Shown piece after piece: positions 56,980 through 64,000 of a stretch of DNA of 64,000 bases. Origin of the DNA: Streptomyces sp. PT12. Lineage in GTDB: Bacteria; Actinomycetota; Actinomycetes; Streptomycetales; Streptomycetaceae. Each line of letters starts with the position of its first letter. Position 1 is the first letter of the stretch. The position numbers and the translations under genes were made by a program. The stretch spans positions 62,001-126,000 of the forward strand of contig NZ_QEST01000048.1 in the NCBI RefSeq assembly GCF_003311645.1. Direction: 5' to 3'. The notes below the pieces were generated by a model. The model searched no databases and was not told the origin of the DNA. It worked only from the letters and a program-made list of their open reading frames with translations.

Positions 56980-58946
56980 GCGACGAGCCCAGGACCGAAC
57001 AAGGCGACGTTCAACAGCGTGTGGAGCAAGGTGCCGCCGTCGCGGGCGCGGTGAACGGCGACATCAACTTCTTCGCCGCCCCCGATGCGTTCGCCGCCTC
57101 CGAGAAAGTGGTCAAGCCCCGCTTCCGCGAAGGCCCGTATCCGGCCGAGGACGTGGACGAGCGGCTGCGAACCTTCGTCGAGCCCCCCTCCTCCGCGTTC
57201 GGTCGCGAGGTACTGCGGCGGCGGCACGTGCTGCTGCTCCTCGGCGCCCCCCGCACCGGCGCCAGCACCGCCGCCTTCGCACTGCTGCGCGAACGGTGCG
57301 GCGACGGCGGGCGCATCATCGGGCTGGACCCGAGCCGTGCCCTGGCCGACCTCAAGCCCAGGGACACGAGCGGCTATCTGATCCGCGCGCTGCCCGAAGA
57401 GGCCGCCGACGCGCTGACAGACGTCGCACTCACGGCGCTGCGGGAGCGACTGGAGAACGTCGACGCCCACCTGATCATTGTTGTCGATCCCACGCAGAGG
57501 CTGTCCCCCACGACGGCCCGCTGGCAGGTCCGACACGAACCGCCGCCCCCGGCGGAAGTGGCCCACGCCCACCTGCGCGCCATGGGCCTGTCCGAAGAAC
57601 AGCTCTCCGTTGCCGACGCCCACTTGGGCGATCCACAGGTCAAGTCCTACCTTGAGACCAGCCAAGAGCCGGCCGTGGGCACCGAGGTGGCCGAGGAGTT
57701 GCGCCATATCGCCCTCGGCGTCCGGGAGTTGCACGAGGCTCTCGGCAACCTCACACGTACCGCCGCGGACCACGCCACGGCGACGCTGCGGGCGGTGCGT
57801 GGCGACGTGGCCGCGCTGGCCCTCACCACCTCGATCGCCCTGCTTGAGCACCAGGACCGAACCGTGATCGCCCGCTGCGCCGCCGAGCTGCGCCCCCTGC
57901 TCGCGCCCACTCCCGCCGAAACTCCGCCGGGCGACCGGGAGCAGGAGAGGACACGGACGACGGAGGCGGACGTGCTGGGCGACGACTTCGCCACCCGCCT
58001 GCGCAAGGTCAACGCCCACCCGCTCCCCCGCGTCGTCGACAACGGCAGCCGATACTGGTACCGCTACTGGGTCGAGCCCGTCGCGTTCCAGCGCCGGCAC
58101 CAGGCCGATGCCATCCTCACGCGGCTGTGGTTGGACCACGAGGGCATCGCCGACGCCGTACTGACCTGGTTGCGGGACGACTCCACGCGTTACTCCCCCG
58201 GCCTCGACTACACGGTCGGCCTCTCCATCGGCCGAGTGCTGCGCCACGGCACGGGGCCCGACGTGCTGCGGCAGCTCCGCCCGCTGGCCGAGTCACCCGA
58301 GCGGTGGCGGCGCCGACTGGTGGCCTACGCGCTGAACGAAGCCGCTCAGGACGGGGTGCTGGCGGGCGCCGTCCGCGACGAGTTGTGGGAGTGGAGTCGT
58401 CTCCGCGATGAGCACCTGCGCGCAACCGTGGCCGAGACGTGTGCCGGCGGCTTCGGCCTGGTCAGGCCGGATCGGACCCTGCGCATGCTGGACCGCGTGC
58501 TCAACAGCGCTGACCGGCCACACGTACGCAAGGCCGTCTCTTCCGCCCTGGCCGTCCTGCTCCTTGAGGTGGCGAACGCCGGACGTGTACTCGACGCCTT
58601 CACCGGGTGGATCGCCCAACCGGAAGGCAGCGGGCAACGGGCCTACGCGCTGCGCGCCGTTCCCGAACTGATCGACAGCTTCCTGCAACTGGACACCGAC
58701 GACCCGGGGCCGCTGCTGCCCTTGGTGCGCAGGTCCCTGGACGATGCCCAGGCCCGCGATGCGGTCATGGGCGTGCTCCTGAGCGCCGAGCACTCACCCA
58801 ACGCGGGCACTCGGCTCCGCGCCACGGCTCTCATCACCCTGCTCGCCGCCACCGCGGGCGGGCAGCGCGGCGTCCGCGCCCTCCTCATCGCCCGCGTCCG
58901 CCGCGACGCCCAGTCCGACAAGCTCACAGAAGGGACCGTCGCATGA
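56976..58946 (+). CDS. STAND-like P-loop protein with helical repeats and N-terminal amyloid-like motif
   Basis: A 656-residue protein. Residues 14-33 read QRVEQGAAVAGAVNGDINFF, matching the C-terminal motif of the cyclase. A degenerate P-loop follows at 90-98 (GAPRTGAST, no Lys), with a Walker B-like NVDAHLIIVVDPT. The remaining 400 residues are helical, HEAT-like repeats (LRQLRPLAESPERWRRRLVAYALNEAAQDG, LRMLDRVLNSADRPHVRKAVSSALAVLLLEVANAG). The GTG overlaps the cyclase stop, and its own stop overlaps the next start. It looks like the recruiting and sensing hub of the operon. The family is not known to me. Confidence 0.75.
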   Translation: MSDEPRTEQGDVQQRVEQGAAVAGAVNGDINFFAAPDAFAASEKVVKPRFREGPYPAEDVDERLRTFVEPPSSAFGREVLRRRHVLLLLGAPRTGASTAAFALLRERCGDGGRIIGLDPSRALADLKPRDTSGYLIRALPEEAADALTDVALTALRERLENVDAHLIIVVDPTQRLSPTTARWQVRHEPPPPAEVAHAHLRAMGLSEEQLSVADAHLGDPQVKSYLETSQEPAVGTEVAEELRHIALGVRELHEALGNLTRTAADHATATLRAVRGDVAALALTTSIALLEHQDRTVIARCAAELRPLLAPTPAETPPGDREQERTRTTEADVLGDDFATRLRKVNAHPLPRVVDNGSRYWYRYWVEPVAFQRRHQADAILTRLWLDHEGIADAVLTWLRDDSTRYSPGLDYTVGLSIGRVLRHGTGPDVLRQLRPLAESPERWRRRLVAYALNEAAQDGVLAGAVRDELWEWSRLRDEHLRATVAETCAGGFGLVRPDRTLRMLDRVLNSADRPHVRKAVSSALAVLLLEVANAGRVLDAFTGWIAQPEGSGQRAYALRAVPELIDSFLQLDTDDPGPLLPLVRRSLDDAQARDAVMGVLLSAEHSPNAGTRLRATALITLLAATAGGQRGVRALLIARVRRDAQSDKLTEGTVA

Positions 58947-59785
58947 GCACGCCCCTGGTGGAACCGCTGCACAGGTCACCGTTCCGCTCCGTACTACAGC
59001 TGCGCATGGCCCCCCACACCCGGCCTCAGCAAGCACTGGTGCTCGTCGCCCAGGACGGGGCGGCCCTGGTCGGCGTTCCGAGCGGGACATGGCACGACCA
59101 CCCGCGCCCCGGGCTGCTGCGGGTGTTGGGCAGCACGTTCCCGCAGTCCGGCTGGGTTTCGCTCGCAGAGCGGCACGACTGGGTGGATGTCGCGGCGCCA
59201 CGCGGCGGAGCGGTACCGCAGCCCGCGGTGCGGTACTCGGTGAGTTGGCAGGTGAGCGACCCGGTCACGGTGGTCCGCGGCAACGTCACCACGGAGGGGG
59301 TCCCCGCGTGGATCGCCCAGCACATCGCGCAGAACGGTATGGGTTCCGGCGGTCTGCACGTGGTGCCCGACGCGGGCATCGTCTACCGCGTCCTTCAGCA
59401 GCCGGCGACCGACCCGACCGGGGCGAGCGCGGCGCCACCGCTGCCGTTCTCCTGGGACAGCGGCACGCTCAACGCCTACCAGTTCTTCCGCGAACTCATC
59501 AGTGAGGATCCACGCGGCCTGGCAGCACTGTGGCTGCTGCACCACCCGCAGGACGCCAAGGACGTGTTGGAGTGGACCGTGGCCAACCGACAGCTCCTGC
59601 TGCCCCAAGGGGCCGCGGAGGACCGCGAGCCAGAACCCGACGGATGGGAACGGTCATTGGCCGTCGCGCTGCGAGACCTGTCCCCGCACGACCGCGCCTT
59701 CGTCGGGGTCAACATGGCCAGGCTGCTGAACGATCTCGGCATCCCGGAAGCACAGGACGCCCTTGACCGGCTCGAAAGCCACTAG
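58943..59785 (+). CDS. Hypothetical protein, third gene of the cyclase operon
   Basis: A 280-residue soluble protein. The first half is beta-rich (FRSVLQLRMAPHTRPQQALVLVAQDGAALVGVPSGTWHDHPRPGLLRVLG), with VRYSVSWQVSDPVTVVRGNVTTEGVPAWIAQHI faintly like the strand pattern of SPFH/stomatin domains. The second half is helical (TLNAYQFFRELISEDPRGLAALWLLHHPQDAKDVLEW). No catalytic motif is visible. The ATG at 58943 overlaps the NTPase stop by 4 bp, so it is made together with it, and a strong hairpin follows its end. It may be the effector or an accessory. Confidence 0.7.
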   Translation: MSTPLVEPLHRSPFRSVLQLRMAPHTRPQQALVLVAQDGAALVGVPSGTWHDHPRPGLLRVLGSTFPQSGWVSLAERHDWVDVAAPRGGAVPQPAVRYSVSWQVSDPVTVVRGNVTTEGVPAWIAQHIAQNGMGSGGLHVVPDAGIVYRVLQQPATDPTGASAAPPLPFSWDSGTLNAYQFFRELISEDPRGLAALWLLHHPQDAKDVLEWTVANRQLLLPQGAAEDREPEPDGWERSLAVALRDLSPHDRAFVGVNMARLLNDLGIPEAQDALDRLESH

Positions 59786-59811
59786 GAACAACGACGGACC
59801 ACTGCGCCCAC

Positions 59812-59848
59812 CCCAGGTCTCGCACGACAACGTCGTGCGAGACCTGGG
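59812..59848 (+). terminator. Operon terminator hairpin
   Basis: A perfect 17-bp stem with an AAC loop (CCCAGGTCTCGCACGAC and its complement) starts 27 bases after the last stop of the cyclase operon. It is the strongest hairpin in the window and marks the end of the unit. Confidence 0.85.
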
Positions 59849-59911
59849 CCGATATCGGAGCCACCTGAGAGGTCAGCCGGAAGCTGTCAGGTCAAATGAG
59901 ACGGTATGAAG

Positions 59912-60930
59912 CTATGAGTTCTGTTTCTGGGGTTCTGTCTCAGGTCGGGGCTCGTTGATCCAGACGGCCGTGGGCAGCGTCGGTGGCTGGGGTTGGCGGC
60001 CGAAGCGTTCGGGATGCGCCGCATACGCCTGGGCGAGGGTGACGGCCCGTTGCTGGCGCACCAGGTCGGCGGTGCCGAAGTGGACGCTGGCCGGGGTATG
60101 CGGGCCGATCGCCGAGTGCCGGTGCTCGTGGTTGTAGCAGGTGAGTAAACCGTCGCACCAGTCGCGGGCGTGCTGCGGGGAGCCGAACCGGTCGGGGAAG
60201 TCGCCGCTGTACTTGATGGTCTTGAAGTGGGCCTCGCTGTAGGGATTGTCGTTGGAGGTTTTCGGCCGTGAGTGGGAGCGGGTGACGCCGAGATCGGTCA
60301 GCAGCTGGGCGACCGGCTTGGAGGTCATGGAGGTGCCCCGGCCGGCGTGCACGGTGTGCGGCACGACGCCGTTGGTCTCGATCGCGGTGCGGATCAACTC
60401 CTCGGCGATCAGGCTGTCTTCGCGTGCGGCGACCGTCCAGCCGACGACGTAGCGGCTGTAGATGTCGATCAGGACATAGAGGTGGTACCAGTCGCCCTTG
60501 CCCGGCCCGCGCAGCTTCGTGATGTCCCACGACCACACCTGCGAGGGGCCGTCGGCGACCAGCTCCGGCTTGACCTTCGCGGGGTGAGTGGCCTGGCGGC
60601 GGCGGTCGCCGCTCTGTCCGGCGGCCCGCAGGATCCGGTACATCGTCGAAGGCGAGCACCAGTAGGTGCCGGCGTCCAGCTCCCGGGCCCACACCTGGGC
60701 GGGCGGCAGCTCGGCGTACTCCGGCCGGTTCAACAGCTCGATTACTGCGGCCCGTTCGGCGTCCGACAGGGCCGACGGGGAGCCGGACGCGGTTTCGGCT
60801 CCCTGGCCGGGCGGGGCTTCAGGCGCCGGTAGTGCGTCGCCCGGGAGCGGCCGGTCAGCCGGCAGGCCGTCACGGTGCCCAGATGCGCCTGGAGGCCGAT
60901 GAACGGCTCGTCCACGACCGGGTCGGCGGC
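59912..60930 (-). pseudogene. IS3-family transposase OrfB, frameshifted and catalytically altered
   Basis: The N-terminal part reads DEPFIGLQAHLGTVTACRLTGRSRATHYRRLKP in one frame. Near 60790-60830 it must shift to a second frame to continue ALSDAERAAVIELLNRPEYAELPPAQVWARELDAGTYWCSPSTMYRIL and the rve/DDE domain. The first Asp (WSWDITKLRG) and the Glu (NDNPYSEAHFK) of the DDE triad are present. The second Asp, expected as HxDRGTSMTS, is HAGRGTSMTS (codon GGC). The C-terminus is complete. It is doubly inactivated. Confidence 0.85.
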
Positions 60931-60935
60931 GTCGC

Positions 60936-61090
60936 TCAGTCCGCGCTCTCGGCAAGCAGTTCCAAGAGCGCGGAAGCTCTTCCCATGACCTGAAGTGCGG
61001 CATCGCGCTTGGCCAGGTCCTTCTCCAGCCGGGCGATTCTCTTGCGCAGCCGTTCCAGCTCGGCGGTTTCCGCGGCTTTCTTCGGTCGGT
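60936..61090 (-). pseudogene. IS3-family OrfA, C-terminal fragment
   Basis: The last 50 or so codons of OrfA remain: RPKKAAETAELERLRKRIARLEKDLAKRDAALQVMGRASALLELLAESAD, the leucine-zipper-like coiled coil. The N-terminal HTH is absent; unrelated sequence begins beyond about 61090. Confidence 0.75.
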
Positions 61091-61433
61091 GCCACGTCAC
61101 CCCCAGAGGTATCCGTCCAGATCGACACCTGGGAATGCTCTGCGGAGCTTTCGCCCGGCTGCGGCGCGGGTTGGCGCGACGACTGGTCCCTCGCGCCTGA
61201 GTCACCTCCCGATGTCGCGCATTCCGATGCCCCAACTCTGGTGTGTCCCGGCGTCGCTGGTAGCAAGCTGGTCGGCAGAAGTACCCCGGACCATCCGGAG
61301 CCCGCCCGGGGAGCCTCCCGCCCCGGCCGAGCACCATGTGTCCGTTTCTGTGCCAGGCGCGGTCATTCGGCGTTATGGTGCATCGACACAACGTGAGGGC
61401 GTGGGTAACGCCGCAGCAGCCTGGAGGGGCCGC
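61091..61433. other. Intergenic stretch between IS remnant and TerD-nuclease gene
   Basis: In these 343 bases I find no gene. TATGGT near 61375 could be a -10 for the TerD-nuclease gene. The boundary with the IS fragment suggests a deletion that removed the IS end. Confidence 0.4.
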
Positions 61434-63476
61434 ATGCGCGAAATGATCAAGGGCGCGAACATCGCTCTGAGAGACCTGAGCGAGACCGTCGGGGGTGTAC
61501 TCGTCCGCCTGACCTGGAGCAGCGACTCCGGTGACGGTGACGCGGACGCCTCCGTTCTCCTGCTGAACGCATCCGGCAAGGTGCGCAGTGACGCCGACTT
61601 CTTCTTCTACAACAACCCCGACGCGCCGGACGGCAGCGTCCAGCTCCTCGGCAAGACCCCAGCCGCCGACGGGAACGAAGACCGGATCAGCCTCGACCTC
61701 TCGGCCATACCGCCGGACGTCGAACGTGTGGCGATCGCGGCCAGCAGGTACGGCGGCGCCAGGTTCGGTGACTTACACGATCTGCGCCTGACCCTCTCCG
61801 ACGCCGCCGGAGAGGAATTGCTCGGGTTCAGCATCGACGACGCGGGGCCCGAGAGCGCGTTCGTCTTCGGCGAGATATACCGGCGCGCCGGGGAATGGCG
61901 GTTCCGGGCCATCGGCCAAGGCTATGAAAGCGGACTCGCCGGTCTGGTGACGGACTTCGGTATCGACGTCGATGACGAGGGCGAGGACGACACCGCGGAG
62001 GACGACACCGCGGAGTCCGCTGCCGAAGTCCGGGAGCCCGAGCAGCCGCTCGTCGACGCGGTGCCAGCCCCGCCGCCGGTCTCCGAGCCGGTCGTGGTGG
62101 CAACGGTCCCGGTCCCGGCCCGGCGCCCCCGTACCGCGAGGAAGAAGGTGACCCTGCCCAAGGTCGCCAAGAAGTCGCTCGCGGAGCACGACTCCTGGAA
62201 ACAGGCCAGGCTCTTCCCGGTCCCCTCGCTCAAGAACGACCGCGAGCGTGAGGCCCGCGCCACCTCCGTCCTGCTGTCCGTGATGGCCCAGGTGCCGGAA
62301 TTCGGCCGTCGCCTCACCGCCGCCTTCGGCGCTCCGGCTGGCCGCATGGAGACCTTCACCGAGGTGTCACTGCCACACGGCGACGCTCCCAAACGCCCGG
62401 ATGGCGTGATCCGCATCGAGCGGGCGGGCAAACTGTGGACCGCCCTCGTCGAAACGAAGACGAACGGCAATCCCCTCAAGCCCGAGCAGGTCCAGGACTA
62501 CGTGGACATCGCCGCCCGCCGCGGCTACGAGGCGGTGATCACACTCTCCAATGATGTCGCGCTTGAGGGCAGTCCACTCGTCGAGATCAAGATTGACCGG
62601 CGCCGTAAGCACAAGGTGTCGCTCTGGCATCTGTCCTGGGCCGAAGTGACGCATCAGGCGCGGATGTTGATTCGCCACGAGGGCGTGGGCAATGCCGCAC
62701 ACGCCTGGGTTCTCCATGAGCTCCTGCACTACCTCGAGCACGGTAGCTCGGGGTGTCATGGCTTCCAGAACATGGGCCCCTCCTGGGTGCCGGTGCGCAA
62801 CGCGATCGACGAGGAAACCCTCGGCCAGGGTGACCGGCGCGCGGTCGACGTCGTGGAGAGCTGGGAACGCCTGGTCCGGCAGGTGTGTCTCCGACTGGGG
62901 GGCGAGCTGGGCCAGAAGGTCCTGCCGGTGCAGCGCGGCAGGCGCACCGCCGATCCCGGCGCCCGCCGCGTCGCCCTCGCCGATCAGCTCTGCCGCGACG
63001 GCCGCCTCAACGCCGAACTCCGCATCGAGGGAACGCGCCGCGTGCTCGCCATCACCGCGGATCTGCGCACCGGCAAACTGCGCACATCCGTGGACGTCCC
63101 CGCGCCCGAGCAGGGCTACCCTCTCTCCTGGGCCAAGCGATTGCTCCGGCAGCTGAGCGACGCCCCGGCCGATGTGCACGTCGAGACGCTGGTCGAAGAG
63201 GGGACCGGACCACGCGGCACCCTCGAACGCCTGCGCCCGGAGCCGGCCGATCTGCTCCCGGGCGACGGAGCCCGGATCACCGGTTTCCGTCTGTCCCTCT
63301 TCAAGAGCATGGGCAATACCCGCGGCAACGCCGAGACCAGCTTCATCCGCAGTATCGACGAGGCCGTCGACCACTTCGTCAACGGCGTCGTCACTCCCCT
63401 GGAACGACGCCCGTCCCGCCGCTCGCAGCGCGCGGAGCAGGACCAGGCCAAGGACGCACTGGCGGGGGCGATATGA
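61434..63476 (+). CDS. TerD-domain protein fused to a PD-(D/E)xK nuclease-like domain
   Basis: A 680-residue protein. Residues about 4-180 are a TerD domain (MIKGANIALRDL, VGGVLVRLTWSS, DADFFFYNNPDAPDGSVQLLG, ISLDLSAIPPDVERVAIAAS, AFVFGEIYRRAGEWRFRAIGQGYESGLAGLVTDFGIDV). An acidic/proline linker follows to about 260. The next domain holds D323 in RPDGVIRIE and E340-T-K342 in LVETKTNGN, the PD-(D/E)xK arrangement, then VITLSND. The remaining 300 residues are unknown. The ATG at 61434 follows GGAGGGG. It overlaps the next reading frame by 4 bp. A Ter-linked DNA-cutting defence role is plausible. Confidence 0.85.
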   Translation: MREMIKGANIALRDLSETVGGVLVRLTWSSDSGDGDADASVLLLNASGKVRSDADFFFYNNPDAPDGSVQLLGKTPAADGNEDRISLDLSAIPPDVERVAIAASRYGGARFGDLHDLRLTLSDAAGEELLGFSIDDAGPESAFVFGEIYRRAGEWRFRAIGQGYESGLAGLVTDFGIDVDDEGEDDTAEDDTAESAAEVREPEQPLVDAVPAPPPVSEPVVVATVPVPARRPRTARKKVTLPKVAKKSLAEHDSWKQARLFPVPSLKNDREREARATSVLLSVMAQVPEFGRRLTAAFGAPAGRMETFTEVSLPHGDAPKRPDGVIRIERAGKLWTALVETKTNGNPLKPEQVQDYVDIAARRGYEAVITLSNDVALEGSPLVEIKIDRRRKHKVSLWHLSWAEVTHQARMLIRHEGVGNAAHAWVLHELLHYLEHGSSGCHGFQNMGPSWVPVRNAIDEETLGQGDRRAVDVVESWERLVRQVCLRLGGELGQKVLPVQRGRRTADPGARRVALADQLCRDGRLNAELRIEGTRRVLAITADLRTGKLRTSVDVPAPEQGYPLSWAKRLLRQLSDAPADVHVETLVEEGTGPRGTLERLRPEPADLLPGDGARITGFRLSLFKSMGNTRGNAETSFIRSIDEAVDHFVNGVVTPLERRPSRRSQRAEQDQAKDALAGAI

Positions 63477-63640
63477 GCGAGTCGCGCGGCTTAACGGTCT
63501 CCCCGTGGAAGCGCTTCGGCCATGACCGCCTGTATGTGAACTCCCCGGCCGGTGAAAAGATCGCCTGGCTCGACCGGACCACCGGGCGGATCACGGTGCT
63601 CGTGGAGGAACAGCGCGAGGCCGCGTTGGACGCTCGCGCC
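63473..63640 (+). pseudogene. N-terminal fragment of a NERD-like nuclease-associated protein
   Basis: The ATG at 63473 overlaps the TerD-nuclease stop by 4 bp. The frame reads MSESRGLTVSPWKRFGHDRLYVNSPAGEKIAWLDRTTGRITVLVEEQREAALD, similar to the short N-terminal lead of Streptomyces NERD-domain proteins. After about codon 56 the good coding signal switches to the other strand, so the NERD body is missing. It was probably the second gene of the TerD-nuclease operon. Confidence 0.5.
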
Positions 63641-63855
63641 CCCCGCGCCGTAGAGCTCCATGGCCGCGTCCGGGTCGGCGCCGAACGCGGCTCGTTGCGC
63701 GTCGTCGCCGCGCAGGCACGTCCCGAGGTGCACCGGCCAGCACAACGGATCGTCCAGGTAGGCGCTGCCGTCGGCCAGGGGGCCGCCCTCGTATCCGCGG
63801 ATCGCCAGCACGTGGGGATTCAGCACGTGAGGATTCAGCATGTGAGGATGATGAC
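63641..63855 (-). pseudogene. Fragment of an unknown gene on the opposite strand
   Basis: The minus strand reads LAIRGYEGGPLADGSAYLDDPLCWPVHLGTCLRGDDAQRAAFGADPDAAMELYGAGGA with strong third-position G/C bias, then loses coding character where the NERD-like fragment begins. Start and end are unclear; ATTCAGCACGTGAGG-type 15-bp repeats lie at its 5' end (63818-63850). It is probably the truncated partner of a rearrangement junction near 63640. Confidence 0.4.
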
Positions 63856-63893
63856 ACGGGGGACGGACATGGCTCCCGCCTCGATGCGCCATG

Positions 63894-63957
63894 CTGGGTT
63901 TCGCTGAACCTGGGTTTCGCTGAACCTGGGTTTCGCTGAACCTGGGTTTCGTTGAAC
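63894..63957 (+). repeat. Four 16-bp tandem repeats near the right edge
   Basis: CTGGGTTTCGCTGAAC is repeated four times head to tail (the last copy reads GTT for GCT). No spacers are present, so it is not a CRISPR. The surrounding 63856-64000 holds no gene that I can support. Confidence 0.9.
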
Positions 63958-64000
63958 ACCGTCGCTCTCCCTGGGAGGTGTCCCCCATCGGCAAGCCGAG

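Larger units (their letters stand above)
59912..61090 (-). mobile_element. Inactivated IS3-family insertion sequence remnant
   Basis: This block holds a frameshifted IS3-type OrfB (transposase) and the 3' part of OrfA on the minus strand. The first part of OrfA is missing, OrfB changes frame, and one catalytic Asp is Gly, so the element cannot move by itself. I could not define terminal inverted repeats; the 3' end lies somewhere in 59849-59911. Confidence 0.8.

Noticed and set aside
59912-61090. Intact IS element or programmed frameshift within orfB
   Set aside because: IS3 programmed frameshifting occurs at the orfA/orfB junction, not inside orfB, and a catalytic Asp and half of orfA are also missing.

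Overview
The window is about 64 kb of very GC-rich DNA with strong G/C third-position bias, GTG starts, 4-bp start/stop overlaps and many leaderless promoters. Gene content (WhiJ-type XRE/DUF397/ATPase trio, MreB-like actin, zinc-regulated bL31B with a CobW protein, ThrE exporter, guanidine-III riboswitch) points to a Streptomyces chromosome or a close relative. No rRNA, tRNA, CRISPR array or recognisable biosynthetic gene cluster was seen.

Layout. 1-5.8 kb: conserved housekeeping (tilS, DUF2342 zinc protease, dacB, ppa), then a riboswitch-controlled guanidinium exporter and a ThrE exporter. 5.9-12.5 kb: an ABC exporter divergent from a NarL-type two-component system, then a DrrAB-like ABC pair divergent from a PadR regulator. 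12.6-14.7 kb: a WhiJ-type regulatory trio with two copies of a shared operator-like element. 15-17 kb: a zinc-response operon (bL31B, CobW protein) and a MarR regulator. 17.3-24 kb: three exported proteins, an ABC exporter behind a MerR-type promoter with no MerR gene nearby, an MreB-like protein and a pair of Fluc fluoride channels. 24-28 kb: a membrane-anchored NTPase and lpdA. 28.2-30.1 kb: two toxin-antitoxin modules around a dead patatin gene. 30.4-34 kb: a second two-component/ABC module. 34-35.3 kb: decayed DNA. 35.5-43 kb: DoxX, a MarP-like protease, metabolic and regulatory genes, and more remnants. 43.2-48.4 kb: a formate dehydrogenase operon (Cys-type catalytic subunit, ferredoxin-like subunit, NrfD membrane subunit). 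48.4-52.5 kb: an operon with a PP2C phosphatase, a kinase, a vWA protein, an unknown protein and a zinc-ribbon membrane protein, matching the TerY-P triad of Ter stress systems. 52.8-55.1 kb: an exported sialidase and a TVP38 membrane protein.

The most interesting segment is 55.2-59.85 kb. A Crp-type regulator that keeps the cyclic-nucleotide-binding Glu, Arg and Ser is followed by a near-perfect TGTGA-N6-TCACc site. Next come three translationally coupled genes: a class III cyclase-like protein, a P-loop/helical-repeat protein, and a protein of unknown function. A strong hairpin closes the operon. The C-terminus of the cyclase and the N-terminus of the NTPase carry matching glycine-rich motifs of the kind used for amyloid-like pairing in bacterial NLR signalling. 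This suggests a nucleotide-signalling conflict system in which a regulator, a messenger synthase and an NTPase are wired together. Just beyond lie a dead IS3-type element and a TerD-nuclease fusion, so 55-64 kb looks like an accessory, defence-rich region.

Another regulatory link is an element, ACTTTCGTCAGT-N22-TAnnnT-N7-ATG, that precedes the histidine kinase at 7786 and recurs with identical spacing before a truncated reading frame at 40762. All assignments come from reading the sequence; no database search was run.
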